Shown here piece after piece: positions 15,528-23,887 of a DNA stretch of 52,488 nt (its first letter is position 1; every line of letters starts with the position of its first letter). The translations under genes and the position numbers were made by a program. Source of the DNA: Bacillus sp. MM2020_4 (GTDB lineage Bacteria; Bacillota; Bacilli; Bacillales; Cytobacillaceae); NCBI RefSeq assembly GCF_011250555.1, contig NZ_JAANMZ010000032.1:1-52488 (forward strand), written 5' to 3'. The notes below the pieces were generated by a model, which was not told where the DNA came from, searched no databases, and saw only the letters and a program-made list of their open reading frames with translations.

Positions 15528-16484
15528 TTAATATCCTTTTGAAATATCAACAAGATTGATAGATGGAGTTTTACCTGAAATATACTCCTTTAAATTAGGG
15601 ATTAAGATGTTTTCGACCACACGCTCCGTGTAAAACTCAGTAGAGCCTGATGTGTGTGGGGTTATAATGACGTTTTCCATTTCCCAGAACGGACTATCCG
15701 TATGTAATGGCTCTGTTTCAAATACATCCAGACCGGCACCAGCAATGGTTCCCCCCTGTAATGCCTCGACAAGCTCCTCTTCCACAACGATTTCTCCACG
15801 GCCGATATTAATAAAAAAGGCGCTTGATTTCATTTGCTTAAACTGCCCAGCCCCAAATAAATGATGAGTTTTCTTTGTATGTGGCAGTGTTATAACGACA
15901 TAATCACACTTTGGCAGCAGCAAATTTAATTGGTCTGGGGTATACATTTCGTCCACATTGTCAGCCTGCTTCCCGGAGTGCCTGACACCAAGAACCTTCA
16001 TCCCAAAGGCTTTGGCTATTTTCGCTGTCTCTTTTCCAATTTCCCCCACACCAATAATTCCAATCGTTTTCTCGTGCATTTCTAATCCCATATGGGCGTG
16101 GTGCCACGTATGCGCTTGTTGGTTTTTTACGTAGGTATGGATTTTTCGGGTTAAGCCAAGCATTAAGGCAAAAATGGTTTCGGAAATGGGATAGGCGTGA
16201 ACACCATTCGCGCTTGTTAAGGTAATATTTTTCGATTGTATGGTTTCAAGTGGCAAGGAATCGACCCCGGCACTCCAGGTTTGCAGCCATTTTAGGTTGG
16301 AATGAGGTGTGAGGCAATGTTCCTCCAGGCCATTCTTCCAGCCGGCAATGATTTCAGCATCCTTGGCATGCTTTTGATAGATTTCTTTATCTTTGCTAAC
16401 AATTAGTTCCCAATCGGGGATAACTGATTCTATTTGTTCGATATACTTTTGATCAAGATTGTGAGTGATGAGCATCTTTTTCAT
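15528..16484 (-). CDS. D-2-hydroxyacid dehydrogenase
   Basis: An NAD(P)-dependent oxidoreductase of the D-isomer 2-hydroxyacid dehydrogenase family, 318 aa, interconverting a 2-hydroxy acid and its 2-keto acid. The nucleotide-binding motif GVGEIG follows strand IGII near residue 142. The catalytic set is visible: Arg in INIGRGEIV, Glu in DVFETEPL and His in ITPHTSGSTEFY. The N-terminal catalytic domain contains LQTWSAGVDSLP, matching the family's SAGVD substrate loop. The substrate may be glyoxylate, hydroxypyruvate or a branched keto acid; none can be singled out. Runs alone on the minus strand; AGGAGG lies upstream of the ATG. Confidence 0.9.
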   Translation of the reverse strand: MKKMLITHNLDQKYIEQIESVIPDWELIVSKDKEIYQKHAKDAEIIAGWKNGLEEHCLTPHSNLKWLQTWSAGVDSLPLETIQSKNITLTSANGVHAYPISETIFALMLGLTRKIHTYVKNQQAHTWHHAHMGLEMHEKTIGIIGVGEIGKETAKIAKAFGMKVLGVRHSGKQADNVDEMYTPDQLNLLLPKCDYVVITLPHTKKTHHLFGAGQFKQMKSSAFFINIGRGEIVVEEELVEALQGGTIAGAGLDVFETEPLHTDSPFWEMENVIITPHTSGSTEFYTERVVENILIPNLKEYISGKTPSINLVDISKGY

Positions 16485-16572
16485 AATCTATCATTCCTCC
16501 AGTCCGTATAGTTAACTTTATTTTAATAATAATAGGGAGTTAAGGAAAGGCATAAAAATGGTTAGCTTCCAG

Positions 16573-16612
16573 AAAAAAAGGTTAAGTCCTCCTTGAGGGG
16601 ACCTAACCTTAT
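16573..16612 (-). terminator. Terminator of the SGNH hydrolase gene
   Basis: On the minus strand AAGGTTAGGTCC pairs with GGACTTAACCTT and is followed by a run of T. Confidence 0.85.
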
Positions 16613-16632
16613 TGCTTAAGGCGACCATAATG

Positions 16633-17934
16633 TTAAATCATTCTTCTTCTTCGAGCCTGCTGAAATATCGTAGCTGCGAATCCAGCAAGAAGGAATCCAA
16701 GACCTAGGATCATATAGTTGTACATAGGAGATGCGGTATTTGGCAGCTTGTTTCCAGTAGTTACAACAGAAGTTTTTACGGTTGTTGGTGCTGGAGTATT
16801 CGTTGTTGGTGCCGGCTTGCTGGTATCCGCAGGTTTTGGATTGCTCGTATCCGTTTGAGTCGGGTCTGGAGTATTCCCAGGATTAGGAACAACATCATCT
16901 GTTTTAATATTTTCAATCTTGATGGTCTTAACAGACTTGGCACCTTTACTATCTCTGACATAAACAGTGTAGGTTCCATTTTTTGTTACTTGGAACTTGT
17001 TTTCAATAATAGTAGTACCCGTCCCAACTTCTGCAAAATCAGCAACCGTCTTTTCGCCTTCTAGCCATTGCATCGCAAGAGCTTTCTTAGTAGTGGTGGT
17101 AACAGTGATAGTCACGGGATCCTTAGTAGTTTCTGTCGTAGATGGGGTTAAGTCAACAGTGATTTCTCCAGGAACTTGTGCAGCGAGTACTCCGGTAGCT
17201 AAGCTGGCCAAAACCTTTTGTCCTTCTTCATTGGGATGGACGTCACCATTTGGGAAAATATAATTTGCTTGTTTACCTTTAAAAGCAGAATAGGCATCGG
17301 CATATAGCGATTTTGTTTGAGCAGCTATACCTTGGAATCCTGGGTTCACCAAAGGAAGAAATTGTTCCCCAACGGGATAAAGCGCTGCTAAGGTACTCGA
17401 AAACGGATTGTAAATATTGTAAATGATGATTTGAGCATCGGTATTTTGTGATTTAATAGTACCGATAATTAATCCTAAGTTTGAAAATAGGTTAGTTGAA
17501 ATATCATTAATAGTTTTACTGAAAGCTACTGGGTCAATTGGCGTTGTAGGATTACCAATTATAGCTTTTATGTCTTTATTTTGTAAGAAGTCATTGCTTC
17601 CAATATCCAATGTAATAACATCAGCATGATGAATTGCTGCTAGATTTTCAGGTTTTTGTATTTCTGTTAACAATTGTCCTGAAGTCCAGCCCCCACCGCT
17701 AATGTTTTTTCCAACAACATAATTCCCATCCCCAATTAAATATGGAAAGGCCTTTTGGGATTGATGTGCGTTAGTAGGATCGGTTGCCTTTTCAAGGTTC
17801 CATCCATATGTAATCGAATCCCCCAGTGAAACTAGATTTGGCCTGACATCAGTTTCAGCAGAAGCCAATGATGAGAAGCATGTACTTATAATCAACATAA
17901 ATGCAAATAAAATAGATAGTCGTTTGAATTTCAA
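16633..17934 (-). CDS. Cell-wall anchored SGNH/GDSL hydrolase with LPxTG signal
   Basis: A secreted esterase or lipase-like protein of 433 aa. Residues 1-27 are a signal peptide (KRLSILFAFMLIISTCFSSLASA). The hydrolase domain has catalytic Ser in LVSLGDSITYG (block I), GSNDF (block III) and DVHPNEEGQK (block V, Asp-His). A beta-rich domain (about 255-345) follows, then a Pro/Thr linker rich in DTSKPAPTT, and finally LPNTA, a hydrophobic span and RRRR, a sortase A sorting signal. It should therefore be linked covalently to peptidoglycan. Start is TTG, placed eight bases after AGGAGGG. Substrate unknown: acyl chains of lipids, wall polymers or polysaccharide acetyl groups are candidates. Monocistronic. 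Confidence 0.92.
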   Translation of the reverse strand: MKFKRLSILFAFMLIISTCFSSLASAETDVRPNLVSLGDSITYGWNLEKATDPTNAHQSQKAFPYLIGDGNYVVGKNISGGGWTSGQLLTEIQKPENLAAIHHADVITLDIGSNDFLQNKDIKAIIGNPTTPIDPVAFSKTINDISTNLFSNLGLIIGTIKSQNTDAQIIIYNIYNPFSSTLAALYPVGEQFLPLVNPGFQGIAAQTKSLYADAYSAFKGKQANYIFPNGDVHPNEEGQKVLASLATGVLAAQVPGEITVDLTPSTTETTKDPVTITVTTTTKKALAMQWLEGEKTVADFAEVGTGTTIIENKFQVTKNGTYTVYVRDSKGAKSVKTIKIENIKTDDVVPNPGNTPDPTQTDTSNPKPADTSKPAPTTNTPAPTTVKTSVVTTGNKLPNTASPMYNYMILGLGFLLAGFAATIFQQARRRRMI

Positions 17935-18021
17935 ATTAATTACCCTCCTACTATGTAATTTTTCCTACAAATTCTATTATAATATCCTAGATTTTGAATA
18001 TTCAATAAATATCATTCTACA

Positions 18022-18141
18022 AAATATGCAAAAGGACCTGAGAGAAAAGACTTAGTTAGTTTGGTAAAGGCTAACATTGATAATGGCCAAGATTTAGGGG
18101 ATAAAGTAGTTTCTAAGAAAAAGGTCGGCATCTTATTTTAA
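18022..18141 (+). pseudogene. Possible C-terminal remnant of a lost gene
   Basis: An open frame without start or ribosome site reads YAKGPERKDLVSLVKANIDN and then about 19 more residues to the stop TAA at 18139. Composition is protein-like (helical, charged) and a terminator follows immediately, as after a true gene end. I do not recognise the family. It lies in the 380-bp gap between the SGNH hydrolase and the HSD10-type gene. Confidence 0.35.
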
Positions 18142-18163
18142 TTGAGGGGAGTCAGCCTTTTTT
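18118..18163 (+). terminator. Terminator following the gene remnant
   Basis: AAAAAGGTCGGC pairs with GTCAGCCTTTTTT (one mismatch, two wobbles) and ends in a T-run. Confidence 0.6.
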
Positions 18164-18165
18164 AC

Positions 18166-18213
18166 TGTCCAATTTTTGAGCATTTTTATTAAAGACTGTC
18201 CAACCCGTATACA
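18166..18213 (+). promoter_or_regulatory. Candidate activator sites upstream of the HSD10-type gene
   Basis: CTGTCCA occurs at 18165 and again at 18196; the second continues to ATACA at the spacing of an imperfect dyad TGTCC-N7-ATACA. CTGTCCA also forms the left half of the perfect dyad at 27399 before the ligase promoter. The second site lies about 70 bp before the sigma-54 -24 element. Confidence 0.4.
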
Positions 18214-18263
18214 TGGGAAAAAGGAAACTATAAGAATATCTGAGATCATTGCTATGATATCAA

Positions 18264-18280
18264 TTGGCATAATTCTTGCA
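18264..18280 (+). promoter_or_regulatory. Sigma-54 (-24/-12) promoter of the HSD10-type gene
   Basis: TTGGCATAATTCTTGCA has the invariant GG and GC with exactly 10 bp between them, matching the consensus TGGCAY-N5-TTGCW. It differs at only two spacer positions from the promoter at 27499. Confidence 0.85.
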
Positions 18281-18317
18281 ATTTAGTATTAGAAAATAAT
18301 ATGAGGGGGACGAATTT

Positions 18318-19085
18318 ATGAAATTACAAGAATGTCTTGCTGTTGTGACAGGTGGTGCATCAGGACTTGGTGAGGCTACAGTCCGCACTATTGTCCAAAA
18401 TGGGGGCAAAGCCGTCATCTTTGACCAATCAGAAGAAAACGGTATGCGGCTTCAAAACGAATTAGGGAAGGATACATTATTTTTAAAAGCTGATGTAACA
18501 AAGGAAGAGGATATTCAAGAAGCGGTTAATAAAGCTGCTGAATTTATGGGGGGAGTCAATACGGTTGTGAATTGCGCTGGGATTGGTATTGCTGAGAAGG
18601 TACTTGGTCGCAATGGCGCACATAACTTAGCACTTTTTTCAAAGGTGATCAATGTGAATTTAATCGGCACCTTCAACGTGATTCGTTTGGCAGCTGAGAA
18701 AATGGTGGGTAATGAAGTAAATGATCAAAACGAGCGAGGTGTTATTATCAATACAGCTTCGGTTGCAGCCTATGATGGACAAATCGGCCAGGCTGCATAC
18801 AGTGCATCCAAAGGGGGGATTGTCGGAATGACCCTGCCGATTGCAAGAGAGCTGGCTCGTTATGGAATTCGTGTGATGACCATCGCCCCAGGACTTTTCC
18901 ATACACCAATGTTTGATACCCTTCCGCAGGAAGCAAGAGATTCACTTGGAAAAATGGTGCCGTTCCCTTCAAGGCTTGGTTATCCAAACGAGTATGCGCA
19001 GCTCGCCCAAAGTATTATTGAAAATCCGATGTTGAACGGAGAAACCATCAGACTCGATGGTGCAATCCGCATGCAGCCAAAATAA
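18318..19085 (+). CDS. HSD10-type 3-hydroxyacyl-CoA dehydrogenase (short-chain dehydrogenase)
   Basis: A short-chain dehydrogenase of 255 aa. The cofactor motif [11 protein letters not shown] lies at 11-21, NCAGIG near 88, catalytic Ser in [11 protein letters not shown], and YSASK (Tyr and Lys) near 166. From memory the stretch from FNVIRL through [18 protein letters not shown] and the end [11 protein letters not shown] follow human HSD17B10 nearly word for word. That enzyme oxidises 3-hydroxy-2-methylbutyryl-CoA and other 3-hydroxyacyl-CoAs with NAD. So it probably supplies the third step of beta-oxidation for the acyl-CoA operon at 27560. The sigma-54 promoter 40 bp upstream supports that link. 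GAGGGGGA precedes the ATG; a terminator follows. Confidence 0.9.
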   Translation: MKLQECLAVVTGGASGLGEATVRTIVQNGGKAVIFDQSEENGMRLQNELGKDTLFLKADVTKEEDIQEAVNKAAEFMGGVNTVVNCAGIGIAEKVLGRNGAHNLALFSKVINVNLIGTFNVIRLAAEKMVGNEVNDQNERGVIINTASVAAYDGQIGQAAYSASKGGIVGMTLPIARELARYGIRVMTIAPGLFHTPMFDTLPQEARDSLGKMVPFPSRLGYPNEYAQLAQSIIENPMLNGETIRLDGAIRMQPK

Positions 19086-19092
19086 AAGTCAA

Positions 19093-19127
19093 AAAAGGGA
19101 GAGCGATGGCTTTCCCTTTTTCTTTTT
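19093..19127 (+). terminator. Terminator of the HSD10-type gene
   Basis: AAAAGGGAGAGC and GCTTTCCCTTTT pair around GATG and are followed by TCTTTTT. Confidence 0.85.
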
Positions 19128-19310
19128 ATATGGATAGGTGTTGATACAAGCCTAATTCTCCCTTCAAACGGAGGATCATATCTAGAAGTAAATATATTAC
19201 TAAAAATTAATAAATAAAAAAATACGAATATATACAATTGAGGTATTTTAAAAGTTTATTATGCCAAGGAATAGTTTAGTGATTAATTATCAGAAAAAAT
19301 AAAATATTAC

Positions 19311-19339
19311 TTGAAAGCCCTTTCTATGGATGCTATTAT
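19311..19339 (+). promoter_or_regulatory. msm/mel promoter with overlapping cre-like site
   Basis: -35 TTGAAA (19311-19316) and -10 TATTAT (19334-19339) are exactly 17 bp apart. The 14-mer TGAAAGCCCTTTCT (19312-19325) matches the CcpA cre consensus at all but two positions and covers the -35, so CcpA would block the promoter when glucose is present. The rest of the 338-bp gap 19086-19423 holds the preceding terminator and AT-rich DNA; nothing else stands out. Confidence 0.6.
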
Positions 19340-19423
19340 TTTATTGTATCTAGTAAATAATTTAGTGAATTATGGGCAATTTTTTATTGGGGTTACCATT
19401 TGAAAGATAAAGAGGGTTAATAG

Positions 19424-20443
19424 ATGGCTACAATTAGGGATATCGCGGACAAGTCTAAAGTATCTGCATCTACTGTTTCAAGGGTCTTGAATAATGATGA
19501 TACGATTACTGTCCAGCCTGGAACCAGAGAACGTATTCTCCAGGTTGCGAAAGAGCTTGGATACGAGACGATTGTTGAACGACGAATGAAGCAAAAGCAA
19601 CAGGCAATAGGAAAAGAATTAAGTGTAGGAATTGTACTATGCCAATCTCTGGATGAAGAGATTAGTGACCCATATTTTTTATCCATCCGCCAAGGCATTG
19701 AAATGGAGCTGGCAAGGTTTGGAATTAATACGGCGACGTTTCGGTTAAATGAAACAGAAGCTAATCAAATGATTGATGGGCTAGATGGCTTGATTGTCGT
19801 TGGGAGAATTAAAGAGACGGCGTTGAAATCTATCAGTAAAGTAGAGGATGTTGTTTATATTAATCATTCACCAAACGAGGACCTATATGACGCGGTTGTG
19901 ATTGATTTTGAAAAAGCTACAGAAAAGGTTTTGAAATATCTACTAGATACCGGCTACAAACGAATTGGCTATATTGGGGGGAAAGAAGTAGATCATATCA
20001 GAAATAAGAAATTCAATTCGGAGGATAAACGTCACACCACTTTTGAGCGGTTCATGAAAGACAAAGAGTTGTTTGATCCTGAGGTCGTATTTATTGGTGA
20101 GTATACGATGGTCCAGGGCTATGAATTAATGAAGCAGGCGATTGGTGCGGGCAAACTTCCCGAGGCATTTTTTATTGCTAGTGATCCAATGGCAATTGGT
20201 GCCTTACGGGCTTTACAGGAAGCTAATCTTAAGGTTCCCGAAGATATAGCTGTCATCGGATTTGATGATATTGAAGCAGCAAAATTCACCAGTACACCTT
20301 TGACGACAATCAGAGTGCATACCAGGGAGATGGGGAGAATAGGGGTAAAACTTTTACTAGACCGTCTTAACGGCAGAGATATTCCATTAACTGTAAAGGT
20401 ATCAACGGAATTGGTGGTCAGGGAAAGCTGCAGGAGAAAGTAG
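19424..20443 (+). CDS. msmR: LacI-family regulator of the alpha-galactoside operon
   Basis: A DNA-binding repressor of 339 aa. The N-terminal helix-turn-helix and hinge are typical: ATIRDIADKSKVSASTVSRVLNND at 2-25, then KELGYE. The periplasmic-binding-like sugar domain follows, with VVIDFEKATEKVLKYLLDTGYKRIGYIGG and DDIEAAKFTSTPLTTIRVHTREMG near the end. It heads the gene order regulator, binding protein, two permeases, alpha-galactosidase, as msmR in B. subtilis, so it likely controls uptake of melibiose, raffinose or stachyose. The inducer is not readable from sequence. Whether it acts as a repressor or activator is also open. Confidence 0.88.
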   Translation: MATIRDIADKSKVSASTVSRVLNNDDTITVQPGTRERILQVAKELGYETIVERRMKQKQQAIGKELSVGIVLCQSLDEEISDPYFLSIRQGIEMELARFGINTATFRLNETEANQMIDGLDGLIVVGRIKETALKSISKVEDVVYINHSPNEDLYDAVVIDFEKATEKVLKYLLDTGYKRIGYIGGKEVDHIRNKKFNSEDKRHTTFERFMKDKELFDPEVVFIGEYTMVQGYELMKQAIGAGKLPEAFFIASDPMAIGALRALQEANLKVPEDIAVIGFDDIEAAKFTSTPLTTIRVHTREMGRIGVKLLLDRLNGRDIPLTVKVSTELVVRESCRRK

Positions 20444-20466
20444 TTAAAATAGAATTGTAGTCTTTT

Positions 20467-20535
20467 AGGAGGTGGTTTTTGGAAAAGCGAATGATAGATT
20501 TCTCATTGGTAATAGCCCTCCCGGCACAGCAATAA
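20467..20535 (+). other. Strong ribosome site with an 18-codon ORF before msmE
   Basis: AGGAGGTGG (20467-20475) is followed at ideal spacing by TTG 20479, which opens the frame MEKRMIDFSLVIALPAQQ and stops at 20533. The signal is as good as any true gene start in the window, yet the ORF is tiny. It could be a leader peptide that controls msmE translation or the start of a decayed gene. Downstream lie the hairpins GGGAGC/GCTCCC (20610-20640) and TGGGTA-AAAG-TACCCA (20671-20686). Confidence 0.4.
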
Positions 20536-20670
20536 TGCTAGTACCAGGATTGAAAAGTGACTGCCATCACTTCAATAAGGGCTACAAACAGTTAACTCCA
20601 CCATCGACAGGGAGCTACCTTTTATTATATAGATGCTCCCGAATACCATCAAGAGGACTAACTCATTTAT

Positions 20671-20686
20671 TGGGTAAAAGTACCCA
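20671..20686 (+). promoter_or_regulatory. Hairpin or operator dyad in the msmE leader
   Basis: TGGGTA and TACCCA are perfectly inverted around AAAG, 36 bp before the msmE start. It may be an RNA hairpin or a protein-binding dyad for MsmR; neither is proven. Confidence 0.4.
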
Positions 20687-20721
20687 GTGTTATTCTGAAA
20701 ATATATTGAGGGGGCGTTTTG

Positions 20722-21987
20722 ATGAAAAAACTGTTAAAAACGGTGGCCATTGCGGCTGCATTAACAACGATTGTAACAGGATGTAATAAAGCTGCAGGCA
20801 GTAAGGAAGCAAAAGATGATAAGACGGTTGTAACCTTGTATTCGACTGTGACCAATGAAGCAGATAAAGTAACACTGCAGAAAGTGGTTGAAAAGTTTGA
20901 GAAGGAAAATCCTGATATTGATATAAAAGAAAATTATCCAGCTGATGGCTATGAAGGAATGTTACGGGTAAAAATGGCTGCCAATGATATGCCAGACTTA
21001 TTTGATACCCATGGTTGGGCCATCAACCGATATGGGGAGTACGTAGAAGATCTAAAGAATATGGACTGGGTAAAGGATCTAGACCCAGCACTTGACCAAA
21101 TCTTAAAAGACGAAACCGGCAAAGTCTACGCCTATCCTCTCAACCAAGCAAAAGACGGACTCACATATAATGCTAGTCTATTAAAGGAATATGGAATTGA
21201 GCCGCCAACGACATTCGATGAATTCATGGCAGCATTAGAAACTATTAAGAAGATAGGCAAAGGAGAAGTGACTCCACTCTGGTTCGCTGGCTCAGATAAA
21301 TCAGCGTTTGGGCAGTATTTTGATCAATTTGCAACACCATTATTAATTACAGCTAATAAAAATTTCCAAATGGAACTACTTGATGGAACCTTTGATTGGT
21401 CTAATTATACGTATCTACCAGAAAAACTAAAGGAAATGCATGATAAGAAACTTCTAAATGAAGATGTCTTGACTGCCCAGAACCATCAGATGGTTGACTT
21501 AATGGCCCAAAATAAAATTGGCTTTATCGTTGGTGGAGGCTTGCTCGGTCCTTCCGTAGAGGAACTGAATCCGAAAGTGAAGCTTGGTGTAGTCCCGATG
21601 CCTGTTATCCACGAAGGAGATAAGCCAAGCTGGATTGGCGGCGAGCGTCATACATTAGCGGTATGGAAGGATTCAAAAGTGAAAAAAGAGGCGAAAAAGT
21701 TTATCGAGTTTATCTCTCAGCCTAAAATGGTAAAGGAAATTGCGGAAGGAACTTCATTGCCGGCAGGTTTAACGAATACAGAATCGAAAAACTATTACTC
21801 TGAATACTACGAAAAGTATAAAGACGTTAAGGTAGAGCCTTACTTTGACCGTGTCTATTTACCGAGCGGAATGTGGGATCCAATGGGAGGAACAGGGCAG
21901 GAGTTGCTTTCTGGAAAGATGTCACCAGAACAGGTTTCGGAAAAAATGGCTGAAGAATATAAGAGACTGCTAGAACAGAAGAAGTGA
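20722..21987 (+). CDS. msmE: Alpha-galactoside ABC transporter substrate-binding lipoprotein
   Basis: The extracellular sugar receptor of a CUT1-type ABC importer, 421 aa, solute-binding family 1. Signal peptide KKLLKTVAIAAALTTIVTGC has a lipobox ending at Cys21 or so, so it is membrane-anchored. The mature part begins VVTLYSTVTNEADKVTLQKVVEKFEKENPDI, the typical family start, and carries conserved YPLNQAKDGLTYN and the C-terminal GGTGQELLSGKMSPEQ. GAGGGGG precedes the ATG at 20722; the TTG directly before it is less well spaced. No ATPase is encoded in the operon, so, as in B. subtilis, a shared ATPase such as MsmX is expected from elsewhere (inference). Confidence 0.9.
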   Translation: MKKLLKTVAIAAALTTIVTGCNKAAGSKEAKDDKTVVTLYSTVTNEADKVTLQKVVEKFEKENPDIDIKENYPADGYEGMLRVKMAANDMPDLFDTHGWAINRYGEYVEDLKNMDWVKDLDPALDQILKDETGKVYAYPLNQAKDGLTYNASLLKEYGIEPPTTFDEFMAALETIKKIGKGEVTPLWFAGSDKSAFGQYFDQFATPLLITANKNFQMELLDGTFDWSNYTYLPEKLKEMHDKKLLNEDVLTAQNHQMVDLMAQNKIGFIVGGGLLGPSVEELNPKVKLGVVPMPVIHEGDKPSWIGGERHTLAVWKDSKVKKEAKKFIEFISQPKMVKEIAEGTSLPAGLTNTESKNYYSEYYEKYKDVKVEPYFDRVYLPSGMWDPMGGTGQELLSGKMSPEQVSEKMAEEYKRLLEQKK

Positions 21988-22079
21988 TCCATAGAGTGAT
22001 GAAGTGAGATGGATGGAGGGGAATGTGATTATCCCCTCCTATTCTACAACTTATTAGCCATAACTAGGAGGCGATGACC

Positions 22080-23015
22080 TTGATCGGAGTGGAAACAAGA
22101 AAGGAAACGATTGCCGACCCATCCGTAAAGGTAGAAAAAAGGCTTAGAAAGCGGCAAGGGTCCTCGCTTTGGTGGATGTATCTTCCAGCTCTCGCTGCTG
22201 TCTGCTTTTTTATCCTTTACCCATTTATCAACGGCATAAAAATTTCCTTTACAAACTGGAATGGTTTTTCTCAGACTTATGACTATATTGGGCTGGATCA
22301 ATATACCAGGATGTTTAAAGACCCTGACACCTGGCTTGTTGTGAAAAACACCCTACTATATGGAATTGGCAGTACAGTTCTCCAAAACATAATGGGGCTC
22401 GGATATGCTCTATTGTTGAACCAAAGCATTCGAATGAAGTCTTTTACCAGGACGGTTGTTTACCTGCCTGTCATTATCAGTCCGCTCATCATGGGGTACA
22501 TATTTTATTTCTTCTTTGCGTTTCAAGGCGGAGCACTCAACGATCTACTGGTCTCGTTGGGACTTACGAAAATCAATGCATTAGGAGATCCTTCAATTAA
22601 TACTTGGCTGATTGTTTTCGTCAACACCTACCAGTTTGTTGGGATCGCAATGATCATTTATCTCGCAGGTTTGCAAAGTATTTCAAAAGACTTCTATGAA
22701 GCAGCGCAAATTGACGGGGCTTCTTCCTTTCAGCAATTTAAAAGGATTACGCTCCCAATGTTAATGCCGTCTATCACCATTAACATGGTTATTAATATCA
22801 TCGGCGGCTTGAAGTTATTCGATGTGATAATTTCGCTTACAGGCGGAGGACCTGGAAATGCCTCACAATCCATGTCCACCTTTATGTATGACCTGTATTT
22901 TAACCGCCAGGATGCCGGATATGCCGCGACACAGGGAGTGTTTATGGCGGTAATCATTTTAATTCTAAGCCTGTCCGCGCTTGTGTACTTCAAACGGAAG
23001 GAGATAGAAGCATAA
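22080..23015 (+). CDS. amyD: Alpha-galactoside ABC transporter permease
   Basis: A CUT1 sugar permease, about 311 aa with six spans. The EAA loop [22 protein letters not shown] is present near residue 210, where the ATPase docks. The basic N-terminus ([10 protein letters not shown]) precedes the first span [15 protein letters not shown]. Start: AGGAGG (22066-22071) lies only 2 nt before ATG 22074 but 8 nt before the in-frame TTG 22080, so TTG is favoured. It overlaps the next permease start by one base. It is the MalF-like partner (MelD in newer B. subtilis naming). Confidence 0.9.
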   Translation: MIGVETRKETIADPSVKVEKRLRKRQGSSLWWMYLPALAAVCFFILYPFINGIKISFTNWNGFSQTYDYIGLDQYTRMFKDPDTWLVVKNTLLYGIGSTVLQNIMGLGYALLLNQSIRMKSFTRTVVYLPVIISPLIMGYIFYFFFAFQGGALNDLLVSLGLTKINALGDPSINTWLIVFVNTYQFVGIAMIIYLAGLQSISKDFYEAAQIDGASSFQQFKRITLPMLMPSITINMVINIIGGLKLFDVIISLTGGGPGNASQSMSTFMYDLYFNRQDAGYAATQGVFMAVIILILSLSALVYFKRKEIEA

Positions 23016-23845
23016 TGGACTATATGAATAACAGGAAAAAGTGGGTTCTATCCACAATCGCTCTTTTGGTTGCAGCCTTTCATTTAATTCCTTTCTATAT
23101 CCTGATTACTACGGCGTTTAAAGCAAGAGGTGACTTTAGCTCCAAATGGGTTTTTCCAGAGAAGTTGGCATTTGAAAACTTTTCAGAGGCCTGGGAAACG
23201 GCGAATCTGGGAAGTGCGCTTACTAATACAACAATTATTACGTTTTTTTCAGCCCTGCTGTTAGTCATCTTTGGATCAATGGCTGCCTATCCGCTTGCAA
23301 GAAGGCAAACCAGGCTGAATAAGTTTGTGTTCATGTTATTTGTTGCCGTCATGGTGATTCCGCCATTAACGGCATTAGTACCATTGTATAAGCTTGTGGT
23401 CGATATCGGGATGATGAATACGCATGAAATTGCCATTCTTAATAATGTTGCGTCATTCCTGCCGTTAACGATTTTCCTGTATTCGGGATTTATTCGTTCC
23501 ACGATCCCAAAGGAATTGGAAGAAGCAGCAGAAATCGACGGCGCCAGTACACTCGGAATCTTCTTTAGGATCGTATTTCCGCTTTTGAAGCCTGTTACAG
23601 CATCGATACTGATTATTGCTTGTGTTTTCATTTGGAACGACTATCAATTTGCAATTTTCTTCCTTCAGGCAGAGGAAGTCAAAACGATCACTGTTGCTTT
23701 AGCTGGATTTTTTGGAGAAAATGCCAACCGAATGAATCTGGTTGCGGCTGCAGCTATCATGGCTGTCCTACCAATGGCTGTCCTCTTCCTATTGTTGCAA
23801 AAGCACTTTGTTAAAGGGTTATCTTCTGGCTCGGTTAAAGGATAA
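23015..23845 (+). CDS. amyC: Alpha-galactoside ABC transporter permease
   Basis: The second CUT1 permease, MalG-like, 276 aa with six spans. The EAA loop EAAEIDGASTLGIFFRIVFPLL is seen near 178, and the C-terminus ends in QKHFVKGLSSGSVKG, the pattern of MalG-type subunits. Start overlaps the previous stop by one base, with AAGGAG some 12 nt upstream. Together with AmyD it should form the channel; the ATPase must come from another locus. Length equals AmyC (MelC) of B. subtilis as I recall it. Confidence 0.9.
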   Translation: MDYMNNRKKWVLSTIALLVAAFHLIPFYILITTAFKARGDFSSKWVFPEKLAFENFSEAWETANLGSALTNTTIITFFSALLLVIFGSMAAYPLARRQTRLNKFVFMLFVAVMVIPPLTALVPLYKLVVDIGMMNTHEIAILNNVASFLPLTIFLYSGFIRSTIPKELEEAAEIDGASTLGIFFRIVFPLLKPVTASILIIACVFIWNDYQFAIFFLQAEEVKTITVALAGFFGENANRMNLVAAAAIMAVLPMAVLFLLLQKHFVKGLSSGSVKG

Positions 23846-23887
23846 GTTTTTTCAAAAATAATTTCTTATATTGGAGGATCATTCATT

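Noticed and set aside
16350..16380. TTGGCATGC as a further sigma-54 element
   Set aside because: It lies inside a coding gene and lacks the -12 TTGC at correct spacing.
20472..20786. A 104-codon frame between msmR and msmE
   Set aside because: Its GTG start lies inside the AGGAGGTGG ribosome site, it overlaps the msmE start out of frame, and its composition is not convincing.
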